From Sphingomonas sp. PAMC26645 (GTDB taxonomy: Bacteria > Pseudomonadota > Alphaproteobacteria > Sphingomonadales > Sphingomonadaceae): a stretch of 64,000 bases of DNA. Positions 8,709 to 16,591 of the stretch are shown here, one piece after another. The stretch spans positions 2,455,001-2,519,000 of the forward strand of contig NZ_CP039249.1 in NCBI RefSeq assembly GCF_004795835.1. Reading direction: 5' to 3'. Both the position numbers and the translations under genes were made by a program. The notes beneath the pieces are model-generated. The model had not been told where the DNA came from. It saw only the letters and a list, made by a program, of their open reading frames with translations, and did not search any database. Position 1 is the stretch's first letter; each line of letters starts with the position of its first letter.

Positions 8709-9415
8709 GCGCGGCGAGCCTGCGGCTGGTCGAGGGCGGCTCGCTCGTCGACCAGGCGGTCCACGCGGTCCGCACGCATATCCGCGCCAATGACATGAAA
8801 GTCGGCGATACGCTGCCGTCCGAAGGTCATTTCGCGACCGAACTGGGCGTCAGCCGGCCGGTGCTGCGCGAGGCGTTCGGCGCGCTGGCGGCGCTTCGGT
8901 TGATCGACGTCGGCAACGGCCGGCGCGCGCGCGTTGCCGCGATCGACGGATCGGTGATGGCGACGTCGCTTGATCACGCGGTGGCGACGGCGCAGATCTC
9001 GATGGTGCAGATCTGGGACGTGCGCCGCACTCTAGAACTCCGCACCGCCGAACTCGCCGCGATCGAGCGCACCGACGACGAGGCCCGGACGATCGTCGGC
9101 CTGGCCGAGGCGATGGAAGCGGCCGGTACCGATGTCGATGCGCTGACCCGCCACGATATCGCGTTTCACCAGGCGATCGCGCAGGCGGGGCGCAACATGC
9201 TGTTCCTGCAGATCGTCCGCTCGTTCGCACCGATGATGGTGCACGCGGTGCCTGCCGCCTGGGCAACGCGAACCACCGCACGGCAGCGTACCGCCGTGCT
9301 GGTGCACCATCATAACCTAGCGGGCGCGATCGCCGACCGTGACCCGAAAGCGGCGATCGCAGCAATGAGCACGCATTTCGTCGCGTCCATCGGCGATCTT
9401 TTCGCGCGTCTTTGA
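8705..9415 (+). CDS. GntR-family (FadR/FCD) transcriptional regulator
   Basis: Regulator of 236 residues. The N-terminal winged HTH (about residues 12-80) contains LPSEGHFATELGVSRPVLREAF, the GntR signature, and the C-terminal all-helical FCD domain has HDIAFHQAI, whose Asp and His belong to the metal/ligand site, with further His residues towards the end. FCD regulators typically sense organic acids and repress until the ligand binds. ATG 8705 overlaps the AraC stop by 4 bases. The paired palindromes at 1924 and 7881 have the size and odd symmetry of FadR-type operators, which makes this protein the likely repressor of the TonB-receptor genes and of itself, with a hydroxy or oxo acid as plausible inducer. 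Confidence 0.92.
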   Translation: MSAASLRLVEGGSLVDQAVHAVRTHIRANDMKVGDTLPSEGHFATELGVSRPVLREAFGALAALRLIDVGNGRRARVAAIDGSVMATSLDHAVATAQISMVQIWDVRRTLELRTAELAAIERTDDEARTIVGLAEAMEAAGTDVDALTRHDIAFHQAIAQAGRNMLFLQIVRSFAPMMVHAVPAAWATRTTARQRTAVLVHHHNLAGAIADRDPKAAIAAMSTHFVASIGDLFARL

Positions 9416-9710
9416 GTTGCGCCCAGCCGGCATCGCTTTCTCCAGGGCCGGTAACTTTTGAAGTTCAACCTTTGACATCGGCGGGGGCGCGCGGGCGTTG
9501 GCATCATCTACCGCATGGGACCTGGTCGCAGCGGCCTCTGCCATGTCAAAAGCGACGGGCGGAACGGGAAAATACCGGACATGGCTGGCGTCGCCCCCCG
9601 TCGCATGCCATTCGCCGTTGTTCGTTCCTCAGCGGCATGCAACATGATGCGTTGATGTTTTTCGGTCTAGCATCTCCACTACAACGACGGACGACATTCA
9701 AGGACGACTG
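9416..9710. other. Intergenic stretch without a supported gene
   Basis: About 295 bases between the GntR gene and the beta-lactamase-like gene. It contains a short odd palindrome TTGAAGTTCAA at 9458-9468 and a TTGACA-like hexamer shortly after it, which could be part of the promoter of the downstream gene. Short frames here have no start signal or family resemblance. Confidence 0.4.
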
Positions 9711-10568
9711 ATGCGCGCACCTCGGCTTTCCTGCCTGTTTCTATCGAGCATCGCCGCTAGCCTCCTCGTTGCGACACCGGCGACTGCAGACTCGATTGCG
9801 CCTACCGGGCTCGAACGCGTGTTGAGTTTGCTGGTCGCGGAACGCTCCGGTGACTACGGCATCGCAGCCCTGGACCTTCGCGATGGCTCGACCGCATCCG
9901 TTAGGGGGGACACGCCGTTTCCGATGGCGAGCACGGTCAAGATCGCGATTGCCGCCGCCTACCTTGCCGATGTCGATCAAGGTCGCCGTACCCTCGGCGA
10001 TATGATTGTCGGTCGTCCCGCCGCGAAGGTCATGGAATTGATGATCGTCCATAGCGACAACCAGGCGACCGACCAGTTGCTTGCCGCTCTCGGGGGCCCC
10101 GTCGCGATCCAGCAGTGGCTGTCGTCGCACAGGATTACTGGCATCCGAATGGACCGGACTATCGCCCAGTTGCTGAGGGAGCGTGGCCACCTTGCCGACA
10201 GCAAGGATGTTGCCACGCCGATCGCCATGGTCACGCTGTTGAACAAGCTCGACAACGGCACCGTCCTGGCGGCTCAAAGTCGTCAATTCCTGCTCGAATT
10301 GATGAGCCGCTGCCAGACGGGTACGCGCCGTATTCGCGCCCTTCTTCCCGCGGGTACCAGGGTGGAGGACAAGACGGGTACGCTCGACGGTATCACCAAT
10401 GACGTCGGGTTCATCACCATGCCCGACGGCCGCCGCGTCGCGATCGTGGTGTTCGCGCGAGGGGGGCGCGACCGCCAGCCGGTTATCGCCGAAGTCTCAC
10501 GCGCGATTTACGACTATTTCGCCGATAGCGCCCGCAACGCGCTCGCTCTCTTCATGCAGATGCGGTAA
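9711..10568 (+). CDS. Class A beta-lactamase-like serine hydrolase, exported
   Basis: Exported protein of 285 residues with the serine beta-lactamase/DD-peptidase fold. The Sec signal is residues 1-27 (cleavage near ATA-DS). The active-site motifs are S74-T-V-K77, S115-D-N117 and K221-T-G223, with spacing as in class A beta-lactamases. At the position of the deacylating Glu166 (36 residues after the SDN serine in TEM-type enzymes) stands Ile151, within MDRTIAQLL where class A enzymes have DRxExxLN; the Asn170 position is Leu155. This suggests slow or absent deacylation by the usual route, so it may be a penicillin-binding esterase or peptidase rather than a resistance enzyme. ATG 9711 has an AAGGAC site seven bases ahead. 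It stands alone between a regulator and a convergent transporter gene. Confidence 0.88.
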   Translation: MRAPRLSCLFLSSIAASLLVATPATADSIAPTGLERVLSLLVAERSGDYGIAALDLRDGSTASVRGDTPFPMASTVKIAIAAAYLADVDQGRRTLGDMIVGRPAAKVMELMIVHSDNQATDQLLAALGGPVAIQQWLSSHRITGIRMDRTIAQLLRERGHLADSKDVATPIAMVTLLNKLDNGTVLAAQSRQFLLELMSRCQTGTRRIRALLPAGTRVEDKTGTLDGITNDVGFITMPDGRRVAIVVFARGGRDRQPVIAEVSRAIYDYFADSARNALALFMQMR

Positions 10569-10643
10569 TCCAGGTTCAGTTTCCGGCCTGCTGCGAACTG
10601 TGGGCGGCACGGTTTTCGCCAAACCGCAAAGCATGTATCTGGC

Positions 10644-11981
10644 CTAGGCGGAGGTTTCAGAGGGCGACACCGATGGGCGCATCGTCACGCGGGTCGTCGC
10701 AATCGCGCCCAGGACCATCAGCGCGCCGCCGAGATACAGAATGTTGCGCGGTTCGCCGCCCATCAGCGAGTGGTAGAACAATGGTACGGTCAGGCTCTCG
10801 ATGATCATCGGAATGACGATGAACATGTTGAAGATGCCCATGTAGACGCCGTTGCGCTCGGGCGGGATCATGTCGATCAGCATGATGTACGGATTGCCCA
10901 TCATGCTCGCCCAGCCGATGCCGATCCCGAGCATCGCGACGAACAGCGCGGGCTCGGTGCGCAGGCCCGGGATCGCCAGCATCGCCACCCCCGACGCGAG
11001 CAGGCACGCGGCGTGCGCGCTCTTGGCGCCCCAGCGTCGGGCGAGCGGGACCAGCGCGATCGCCGCGACGAACGCGACGGCGTTGTAGAACGCGCCGAGC
11101 TGGCCGACGGTGAGCACGGTGTCGCGGAACGCCTCGCTCTTGGCGTCCGAGGTGCCGTGCAGCGAGCGTGCGACGGCGAAGGTGATGAACTGCCAATAGG
11201 CGAACATCGCGTACCATTGGCACAGCATCGCAATCGCCAGCTGTCGCATCGGCCGTGGCATCTCGACCAGCGCGGTCTTCAAGTCTCGCAGCGTGCCGCC
11301 GAGCGTCAGCGGTTCCTTCGCCAGCCGTGCCTTTTCCTCGGCCGGCAGCGGCAGTTCGGGGACGCGCACGACCGACCAGACGATCGTCGCGAGCGACAGC
11401 ACCGCGCCGATCAGGAACGCGATGCGCGTGATGTCGGGGATGCCGTTGCCATCCACGGCGTCCTTGTTGAAGCCGATCCACACCAGCAGCGACGGCGCTA
11501 GATACGATAGCGTCTGCGCGAGGCCGGTGAATGCCGATTGCGTCAGGAAGCCGGCGGCGCGTTGGTCGTCGGGCAGGCGGTCGCCAACATAGGCGCGGTA
11601 CGGCTCCATCGTCACGTTGTTGGCGGCATCGAGCACCCACAACAGGCTCGCCGCCACCCAAAGAGTCGGGCTGTACGGCATCGCCAGCAGGCACAGGCTG
11701 CACAGCACCGCGCCGACCACAAAATAGGGGGTGCGGCGGCCGATCCGAGTCGAGGTCCGGTCGCTCATCGCGCCGATCAGCGGCTGGATCAGCAGGCCGG
11801 TCATCGGCCCGGCGAGCCATAGCAGCGGCAGGCTCGCCTCGTCCGCGCCGAGATAGCCGTAGATCGGCGCCATGTTGGCCTGTTGCAGACCGAACGAGAA
11901 TTGCAGCCCGAGGAACCCGAGGTTCATCTCGATCAGCCGCATCAGCGAGAGGCGGGGTTTGGTCATCAGGCCGAGGTTCAT
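10644..11981 (-). CDS. suxC: MFS sugar transporter (SuxC/SLC45-like)
   Basis: Inner-membrane transporter of 445 residues with about 12 membrane spans, related to the GPH/SLC45 sugar carriers: the first cytoplasmic loop reads GAMSDRTSTRIGRRTPYF, and PYRAYVGDRLP with NNVTMEPYRA follows. An AAGAGG site fits the ATG at 11981 better than the one at 11987. It is the last gene of the minus-strand run LacI - TonB receptor - amylosucrase - MFS, the same set as the Xanthomonas sux locus, in which SuxC is the sucrose transporter. Sucrose uptake is therefore the leading assignment; maltose or other alpha-glucosides are alternatives. A GC-rich inverted repeat separates it from the amylosucrase gene. Confidence 0.88.
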   Translation of the reverse strand: MNLGLMTKPRLSLMRLIEMNLGFLGLQFSFGLQQANMAPIYGYLGADEASLPLLWLAGPMTGLLIQPLIGAMSDRTSTRIGRRTPYFVVGAVLCSLCLLAMPYSPTLWVAASLLWVLDAANNVTMEPYRAYVGDRLPDDQRAAGFLTQSAFTGLAQTLSYLAPSLLVWIGFNKDAVDGNGIPDITRIAFLIGAVLSLATIVWSVVRVPELPLPAEEKARLAKEPLTLGGTLRDLKTALVEMPRPMRQLAIAMLCQWYAMFAYWQFITFAVARSLHGTSDAKSEAFRDTVLTVGQLGAFYNAVAFVAAIALVPLARRWGAKSAHAACLLASGVAMLAIPGLRTEPALFVAMLGIGIGWASMMGNPYIMLIDMIPPERNGVYMGIFNMFIVIPMIIESLTVPLFYHSLMGGEPRNILYLGGALMVLGAIATTRVTMRPSVSPSETSA

Positions 11982-12023
11982 TGTCATGCCTCTTGTGCGA
12001 GATGGCCCAGCGTGGGCCGATCG

Positions 12024-12147
12024 ATCCTCCCCCGCCAGGGGGAGGTGGCGCCGTAGGCGACGGAGGGGGAGGACACGGAACCTGCGTTTCGCATGCCCCC
12101 CCCTCCGTCTGGCAAGAGCCAGCCACCTCCCCCTTGCGGGGGAGGAT
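12024..12147. repeat. GC-rich REP-like intergenic inverted repeat
   Basis: Two 26-bp copies face each other at 12024-12049 and 12122-12147, matching in 25 positions as inverted repeats. Each is itself a small hairpin of CCTCCCCC and GGGGGAGG arms followed by TGGC. Between them a second nested pair (GACGGAGGGGG near 12058 and CCCCTCCGTC near 12105) extends the cruciform. Such paired hairpins between genes are typical of dispersed REP/BIME-like repeats. It lies between suxB and suxC and may weaken read-through or shield the upstream mRNA. Confidence 0.75.
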
Positions 12148-12165
12148 TGTGCGTTCGCCGGATGT

Positions 12166-13974
12166 TCATGTCGCCGGGCCCGCCCATATGACGCCCCAGG
12201 GTTCGACGGTGAGGGTGGCACCGCAAGGCTGTTCGGACAACCGATCCTGCCAGCCCTCCAACCCATCGATCGAGACGGGCGTATCGGAGAAGTTCAGGAA
12301 GACGCGGTCGCTGCCGCAGCCGATCCCGAGTAGCGCGGCATGGCCCGTCGCGATGACGGTCGGCGAACCCGCGCCGCCGCTCGAAATTCGTGCCGTCCGC
12401 AGTGCCTCAAGATCCCCGCTGATCCGCCTCGCGACCGTGCCGTCGAGCGCCGTCCAGTCCATCTCGGGCCGGTGCAGCCAGCGGCCTTCATGCGCGCGCT
12501 CAGGGTCGTCCAGATAGCTCGCGTCGTTGAGCAGCCCCGCCTCGTCGCCCATGTACGTCGTCGCCAGACCACCACTCGCAATCGATAGCGCGTTGAGCAG
12601 TGCGATCCGCCGGAACGCCATTTCCCGCGCGTCATCGTCTGCCGCGGCTTCGAGACCGGCCAGCGACGCCATCGTCCCGTTCGAGCCGTGCAGCACCGAG
12701 CCGTCCGACTGGAACGGCGCGCCGCGTGCCCAGCTGCCGTCACCGCCTTCGAGGAACCGCGCCGCCACCTTGAGCCGCGCGACCGGATCGGGGTCGATCC
12801 CGGCAAGGTCGCCGATCACCGCGCCCCAGCCGATATCGTCGTGGCAGCGCGCATAGCTCAGCCAGTTGGCGCCGCGCGGCAGGCCGCCGCTTGCTTCGAC
12901 GATCGCGTGGGGCAGGGTGGCGGACTGCTCGGCCAGCGCGACCCAGCCTGCGACCATCAGCGAATTGTTGTAGACGAGATGGCATTCGGGCTCGAACCCG
13001 CCATCCCAGTCCGCGCCCTCGTCGGCGCCGAAATACGGCGGCACAAGTGCGGTGGGGACGATCGCCTCGGCCTTCAGCAACGTCGCGGGTGCGACGATGT
13101 CCAGCGCGGCGCGGAGGGCGCGGACGATGAAATGCGCTTCCGGGCGGTTGCGGCAATCGGTGCCGATCTGCTTCCACAGGAACGCGATAGAATCGAGCCG
13201 GAACGCCTCGAAGCCGTGGTTCGCCAGCCTCAGCATCGTGTCGACGATCGCGAGCATGACCTCGGGATTGGACCAGTTCAGGTCCCATTGGAACGGATAG
13301 AAGGTCGTCCAGACCTGTCCCCCCATCGCCGGCACATGGGTGAAGTTACCCGGTGCGGTGGTCGGAAACACCTGCGGGAGGTCGTTCTCGTACGCCTGAG
13401 CCTCGTCCACGCTCAGCACGTGATAAAAGGCACGGTAATGCGGATCGCCCGCGAGCGCCGCCTTCGCCCAGGCGTGATCGTCCGCAGTGTGGTTGAGTGC
13501 AAGGTCGACGCACAAGCTGATCCGCCCCTCGCGGAGCCGCGCGGCGAGGCGCTCGACATCGGCCATCGTCCCCAGCCGGGGTTCGATCGCGAGATAGTCC
13601 GCGACCGCGAACCCGCCGTCGCTGTCGCCTTCACGGGCCTTCAACAGCGCGAGCAAATGGAGGTAGCGGACGCCGAGCGATTCGAGGTGGTCGACCTTGT
13701 CGGTCAACCCGCCGACGGTGCCCGCGAACCGATCGACATAGGTCGAATAGCCGAGCATGTCGGGCGCAACGAACCAGTCGGGATCGCTCAGCTGCGCTTC
13801 GTCGAGCGCGACCATCGCCGCTGGCCGTTCGGCCGCCCGGTCGCGGAGGATCGTTTCCATCCGCGGCCAGAGCTGCGCCAGCCGATCGGTGCCGTACAGG
13901 CGTTCGAGCTGGCGTTTGAGCAGGGGGGCGAGCGCGTCGAGACGGCGCTCGGTGGAGGAGAAAGTCACGCTCAC
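12166..13974 (-). CDS. suxB: Amylosucrase / sucrose hydrolase (GH13)
   Basis: Glycoside hydrolase family 13 enzyme of 602 residues acting on sucrose, releasing fructose and either making alpha-1,4-glucan (amylosucrase) or glucose (sucrose hydrolase). The (beta/alpha)8 motifs are DLALNHT (157-163), FRLDSIAFLWK with nucleophile Asp261, LLKAEAIV with acid/base Glu303, and CHDDIGW with Asp379; the last three match the amylosucrase-type signatures rather than those of alpha-amylases. An N-terminal helical domain (about 1-90) precedes the barrel as in amylosucrases. There is no signal peptide, so it is cytoplasmic. The GTG start at 13974 lies 8 bases after the TonB receptor stop; a second GTG two codons in is possible. 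Amylosucrases are usually 630-650 residues, so this is a slightly short member, closer in role to Xanthomonas SuxB. Confidence 0.92.
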   Translation of the reverse strand: MSVTFSSTERRLDALAPLLKRQLERLYGTDRLAQLWPRMETILRDRAAERPAAMVALDEAQLSDPDWFVAPDMLGYSTYVDRFAGTVGGLTDKVDHLESLGVRYLHLLALLKAREGDSDGGFAVADYLAIEPRLGTMADVERLAARLREGRISLCVDLALNHTADDHAWAKAALAGDPHYRAFYHVLSVDEAQAYENDLPQVFPTTAPGNFTHVPAMGGQVWTTFYPFQWDLNWSNPEVMLAIVDTMLRLANHGFEAFRLDSIAFLWKQIGTDCRNRPEAHFIVRALRAALDIVAPATLLKAEAIVPTALVPPYFGADEGADWDGGFEPECHLVYNNSLMVAGWVALAEQSATLPHAIVEASGGLPRGANWLSYARCHDDIGWGAVIGDLAGIDPDPVARLKVAARFLEGGDGSWARGAPFQSDGSVLHGSNGTMASLAGLEAAADDDAREMAFRRIALLNALSIASGGLATTYMGDEAGLLNDASYLDDPERAHEGRWLHRPEMDWTALDGTVARRISGDLEALRTARISSGGAGSPTVIATGHAALLGIGCGSDRVFLNFSDTPVSIDGLEGWQDRLSEQPCGATLTVEPWGVIWAGPAT

Positions 13975-13982
13975 CCGCCCTA

Positions 13983-16493
13983 TCAGAAGCCGACGCGGAC
14001 CGCGGCGGAGATCGTCCGGCCGGTGATCGAGCGTGCCCGGACGATGCCGTTGGTCGGAATCGCGCCTTCCTCCGCTTCGGTAATGCCCTTCACGTCGAAC
14101 AGATTGTTGCCGTTGACCGACAGCGTGACGTTCTCGGTTGGGTGCACCGACACGAACGCGTTGACCTGCGTATAGCCGGGCATCTTCAGCCCGTTATTGT
14201 CCTGCGCGTAGCTATCGGTGGTGCCGATCACGTTCGCGCCGACGGTCAGACGGCCGACATCGACCTGCGGGGTCGCCTGGAAGATGAACTTGGCCTGGCG
14301 ACGCGGGCGGTTGCCCTCGACCGCAGGGTTGAGCACATCCTTGGTGATCTCGGCATCGGTGTAGGTGCCGCCCGCCGATAGCGAGAACGGCCCGCGTGCG
14401 ATCCGGCCCTCGAGCTCGACGCCCTTCGCTTCATATTCGCGGTTGAAGAAACGCTGCGTCGTCGCCTCGAAGTTCTGCTCTTCGGTGCGCGCCCAGAAGC
14501 CGGTGGCGTAGAGCGAAAGACCGTTCTGGCGGAACTTGAACCCACCTTCGAGCTGGCGGACGAAATCGACCGCCGCGCCTTCGTCGGTCAGGCCGCCCGT
14601 GGTCGTGTTGATCGAGGGGCCGAACAGCAGGCGATCGGCATTGGCGCGACCGCCGCGGCTGTAGCGGGCGAACACCGCGGTGCTGTCGGTCAGGCGATAG
14701 TTCGCGCCACCCGAGTAGGACAGGTAATCATAGTTATAGTTGAGCGGCGAGCGGCGGTTCGGGATGATCGCAACCTGACGCTCGGGCGCCGAGATCACGC
14801 CGTCGCCGTTGATGTCGAACGTCGTGATGCCGCTGCCGAAGCCCGCACCCAGATCGGCGCCGGCGACGCTGCCACGGGCCCGACCGAAATCGTAGCGCAG
14901 CGAGCCGTCGATGTTGAAGCGGCCGATCTCCAGACCGAGCTGCGCGAATGGTGCGTAGGTCGTGTAGTCGAGATCGTACGACCGGCGGCAGCAATTGCCG
15001 AAGCCGAATGCCGAATACCCCGGCGTGCCGTTCTGCGTGACCGGAACGCCCGCTGCAGTGCGGATGTCGACCAGCTCCGAGCGGCCGTCATCGCCGACGG
15101 TCTGGACGAACGAGTTCCACAGCCAGTCGCTCTTGATGTCCTGGCGCGAGGCGTAGAAGCCGCCGGTGATCGCCAGCGTTCCGGTACCCACCGGCACCGA
15201 GCCGTTGAGACGAATGTCGTTGGTGATGTTGTTGAGGCTCTTCAGGTCGACGTCGAACAGTACGACGTTCGCCAGCAGGCCGTTGCCGTTGAGCGATGCC
15301 GGGTTGGCGATCCGCTGACCGTTCTGCGGTCCGCTCGCGTAGAACAGCTGCGCGCCGGCGCCACCGATGCCGTTGGCGATCGTCTGCGCCGAGCCGACGG
15401 CCGAGGGGAACGGCGAGGTGAAGCCGCCCGAGATGTCCGAATAGCGGAACCGCTCGACGATGTTCCAGCCGTCCGCGACCGGGATCTGCGTCTCGAGACC
15501 CGCCGAATAGACCACGGGGTGCTGGCCGTCGCGGATCGAGCGCGTGACGAGCTGGTTGTTGCCGTCGAGCGTCTGCACGGTTCGGATGTCGGCGCTGTGC
15601 AGCGTGCCGTTGTTGATCGAGAAGTTGGTGATGTTGCTGTAGGTCGGGTCGCTGTTCGTACCGCTCACCTGTACCGGGTTCGGGAGGTAGCCGATCGCGC
15701 GGTCGTCGAGATACTTGCCGTACAGCCGGACATAGCCGCCATTGCCGAACGACTTGGTGATGTTCGCCTTGAACTGACCGCCCTTGACGCCATCGAAGCC
15801 GACTTCGCGCTGGCCGTCACCGATCCGGTAGAAGCCGCCGAAATGATAGGTCAGCGTGTCGGACAGCTTGCCGCCCTGGTCGAAGTCGACGCGGAACTCG
15901 CGGTAGTCGAGCCCGCTGCTCAGCTGAAACGCGCCGCCTTCCTGCTCGCCGGTCTTCGAGATGAAGTTGATGACACCGCCGGGCGAGTTCGATGCGAAGG
16001 TCGAGGCCGAACCGCCACGGACCGATTCGACCGTCCTCACGTTGAAATCGGCGCGGAGGAAGATGTCGGCATTACCGAACGTGATGTCGCCGAATTCGAG
16101 GATCGGCAGGCCGTCTTCCTGCAGCTGGAGGAACTTTGAGCCGCCCGATGCGACCGGCAGGCCGCGGACCGAGATGTTCGCGTTACCGTCGCCGCCCGAT
16201 GCCTCGACCCGGATACCGGGGAGGTTGCGGAGCAGTTCACCCGAGGTGCGCGGTGCGAGCTGGATAAGCGCATCCGAGCTGATCGAGCTGGTCGTGATCG
16301 ACGTGTTGAGCTTGTTCGTGCCGCGCGCGACCGCCGTCACGACGATGTCGTCCTGCGGGACGTCGGCAGCGGGAGCAGCGGCGGTGTCGGCCCGCGTGGC
16401 TGCCGGAGCGGCCTGCGGTGCGGTCTGTGCGGCGCCTGCGGTGGCGAACGATGCGGCGGCGATGCCAGCCAGCAATGCGTGACGTACTTTCAT
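13983..16493 (-). CDS. suxA: TonB-dependent receptor of the sucrose locus (SuxA-like)
   Basis: Outer-membrane receptor of 836 residues. The ATG at 16493 (GGGAGAG a few bases ahead) starts a Sec signal ending at GAAQ; a low-complexity Ala/Pro stretch and a QDDIVVTAV TonB-box-like segment follow. The plug contains LLRNLPGIRVEASGGDG and GGSASTFASNSPGGVINFIS, and the barrel ends in AAVRVGF. Its gene lies between a LacI regulator and an amylosucrase, with two LacI-type palindromes 59-93 bases upstream of its start. This is the SuxA position in Xanthomonas, where the receptor imports sucrose with high affinity. Receptor identity is certain; sucrose specificity rests on context. Confidence 0.92.
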   Translation of the reverse strand: MKVRHALLAGIAAASFATAGAAQTAPQAAPAATRADTAAAPAADVPQDDIVVTAVARGTNKLNTSITTSSISSDALIQLAPRTSGELLRNLPGIRVEASGGDGNANISVRGLPVASGGSKFLQLQEDGLPILEFGDITFGNADIFLRADFNVRTVESVRGGSASTFASNSPGGVINFISKTGEQEGGAFQLSSGLDYREFRVDFDQGGKLSDTLTYHFGGFYRIGDGQREVGFDGVKGGQFKANITKSFGNGGYVRLYGKYLDDRAIGYLPNPVQVSGTNSDPTYSNITNFSINNGTLHSADIRTVQTLDGNNQLVTRSIRDGQHPVVYSAGLETQIPVADGWNIVERFRYSDISGGFTSPFPSAVGSAQTIANGIGGAGAQLFYASGPQNGQRIANPASLNGNGLLANVVLFDVDLKSLNNITNDIRLNGSVPVGTGTLAITGGFYASRQDIKSDWLWNSFVQTVGDDGRSELVDIRTAAGVPVTQNGTPGYSAFGFGNCCRRSYDLDYTTYAPFAQLGLEIGRFNIDGSLRYDFGRARGSVAGADLGAGFGSGITTFDINGDGVISAPERQVAIIPNRRSPLNYNYDYLSYSGGANYRLTDSTAVFARYSRGGRANADRLLFGPSINTTTGGLTDEGAAVDFVRQLEGGFKFRQNGLSLYATGFWARTEEQNFEATTQRFFNREYEAKGVELEGRIARGPFSLSAGGTYTDAEITKDVLNPAVEGNRPRRQAKFIFQATPQVDVGRLTVGANVIGTTDSYAQDNNGLKMPGYTQVNAFVSVHPTENVTLSVNGNNLFDVKGITEAEEGAIPTNGIVRARSITGRTISAAVRVGF

Positions 16494-16551
16494 GCGACTC
16501 TCCCTGCGCGACGGCTTTCTGAGAAGCCCAAGGCCGCTTCCTACCGTCGCC

Positions 16552-16586
16552 GCAATCGATTGCAACAAGTTTTCACAATCGATTGC
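16552..16586. promoter_or_regulatory. Twin LacI-type operators before suxA
   Basis: GCAATCGATTGC at 16552-16563 is a perfect 12-bp palindrome. A second copy, ACAATCGATTGC at 16575-16586, is perfect over its inner 10 bp. The centres are 23 bp apart, about two helical turns. Both sit between the LacI-family gene's stop and the TonB receptor start, with the CG-centred symmetry of LacI/GalR operators. The LacI protein just upstream is the likely ligand, so the receptor-amylosucrase-MFS operon is probably repressed from here. Confidence 0.8.
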
Positions 16587-16591
16587 AGAAA

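Noticed and set aside
9711..10568. Calling this gene an antibiotic-resistance beta-lactamase
   Set aside because: The Glu and Asn of the deacylation site are missing, so resistance function is not supported.
10608..10628. Weak hairpin CGGTTT/AAACCG after the beta-lactamase-like gene
   Set aside because: Only six base pairs and no T-run, so not reported as a terminator.
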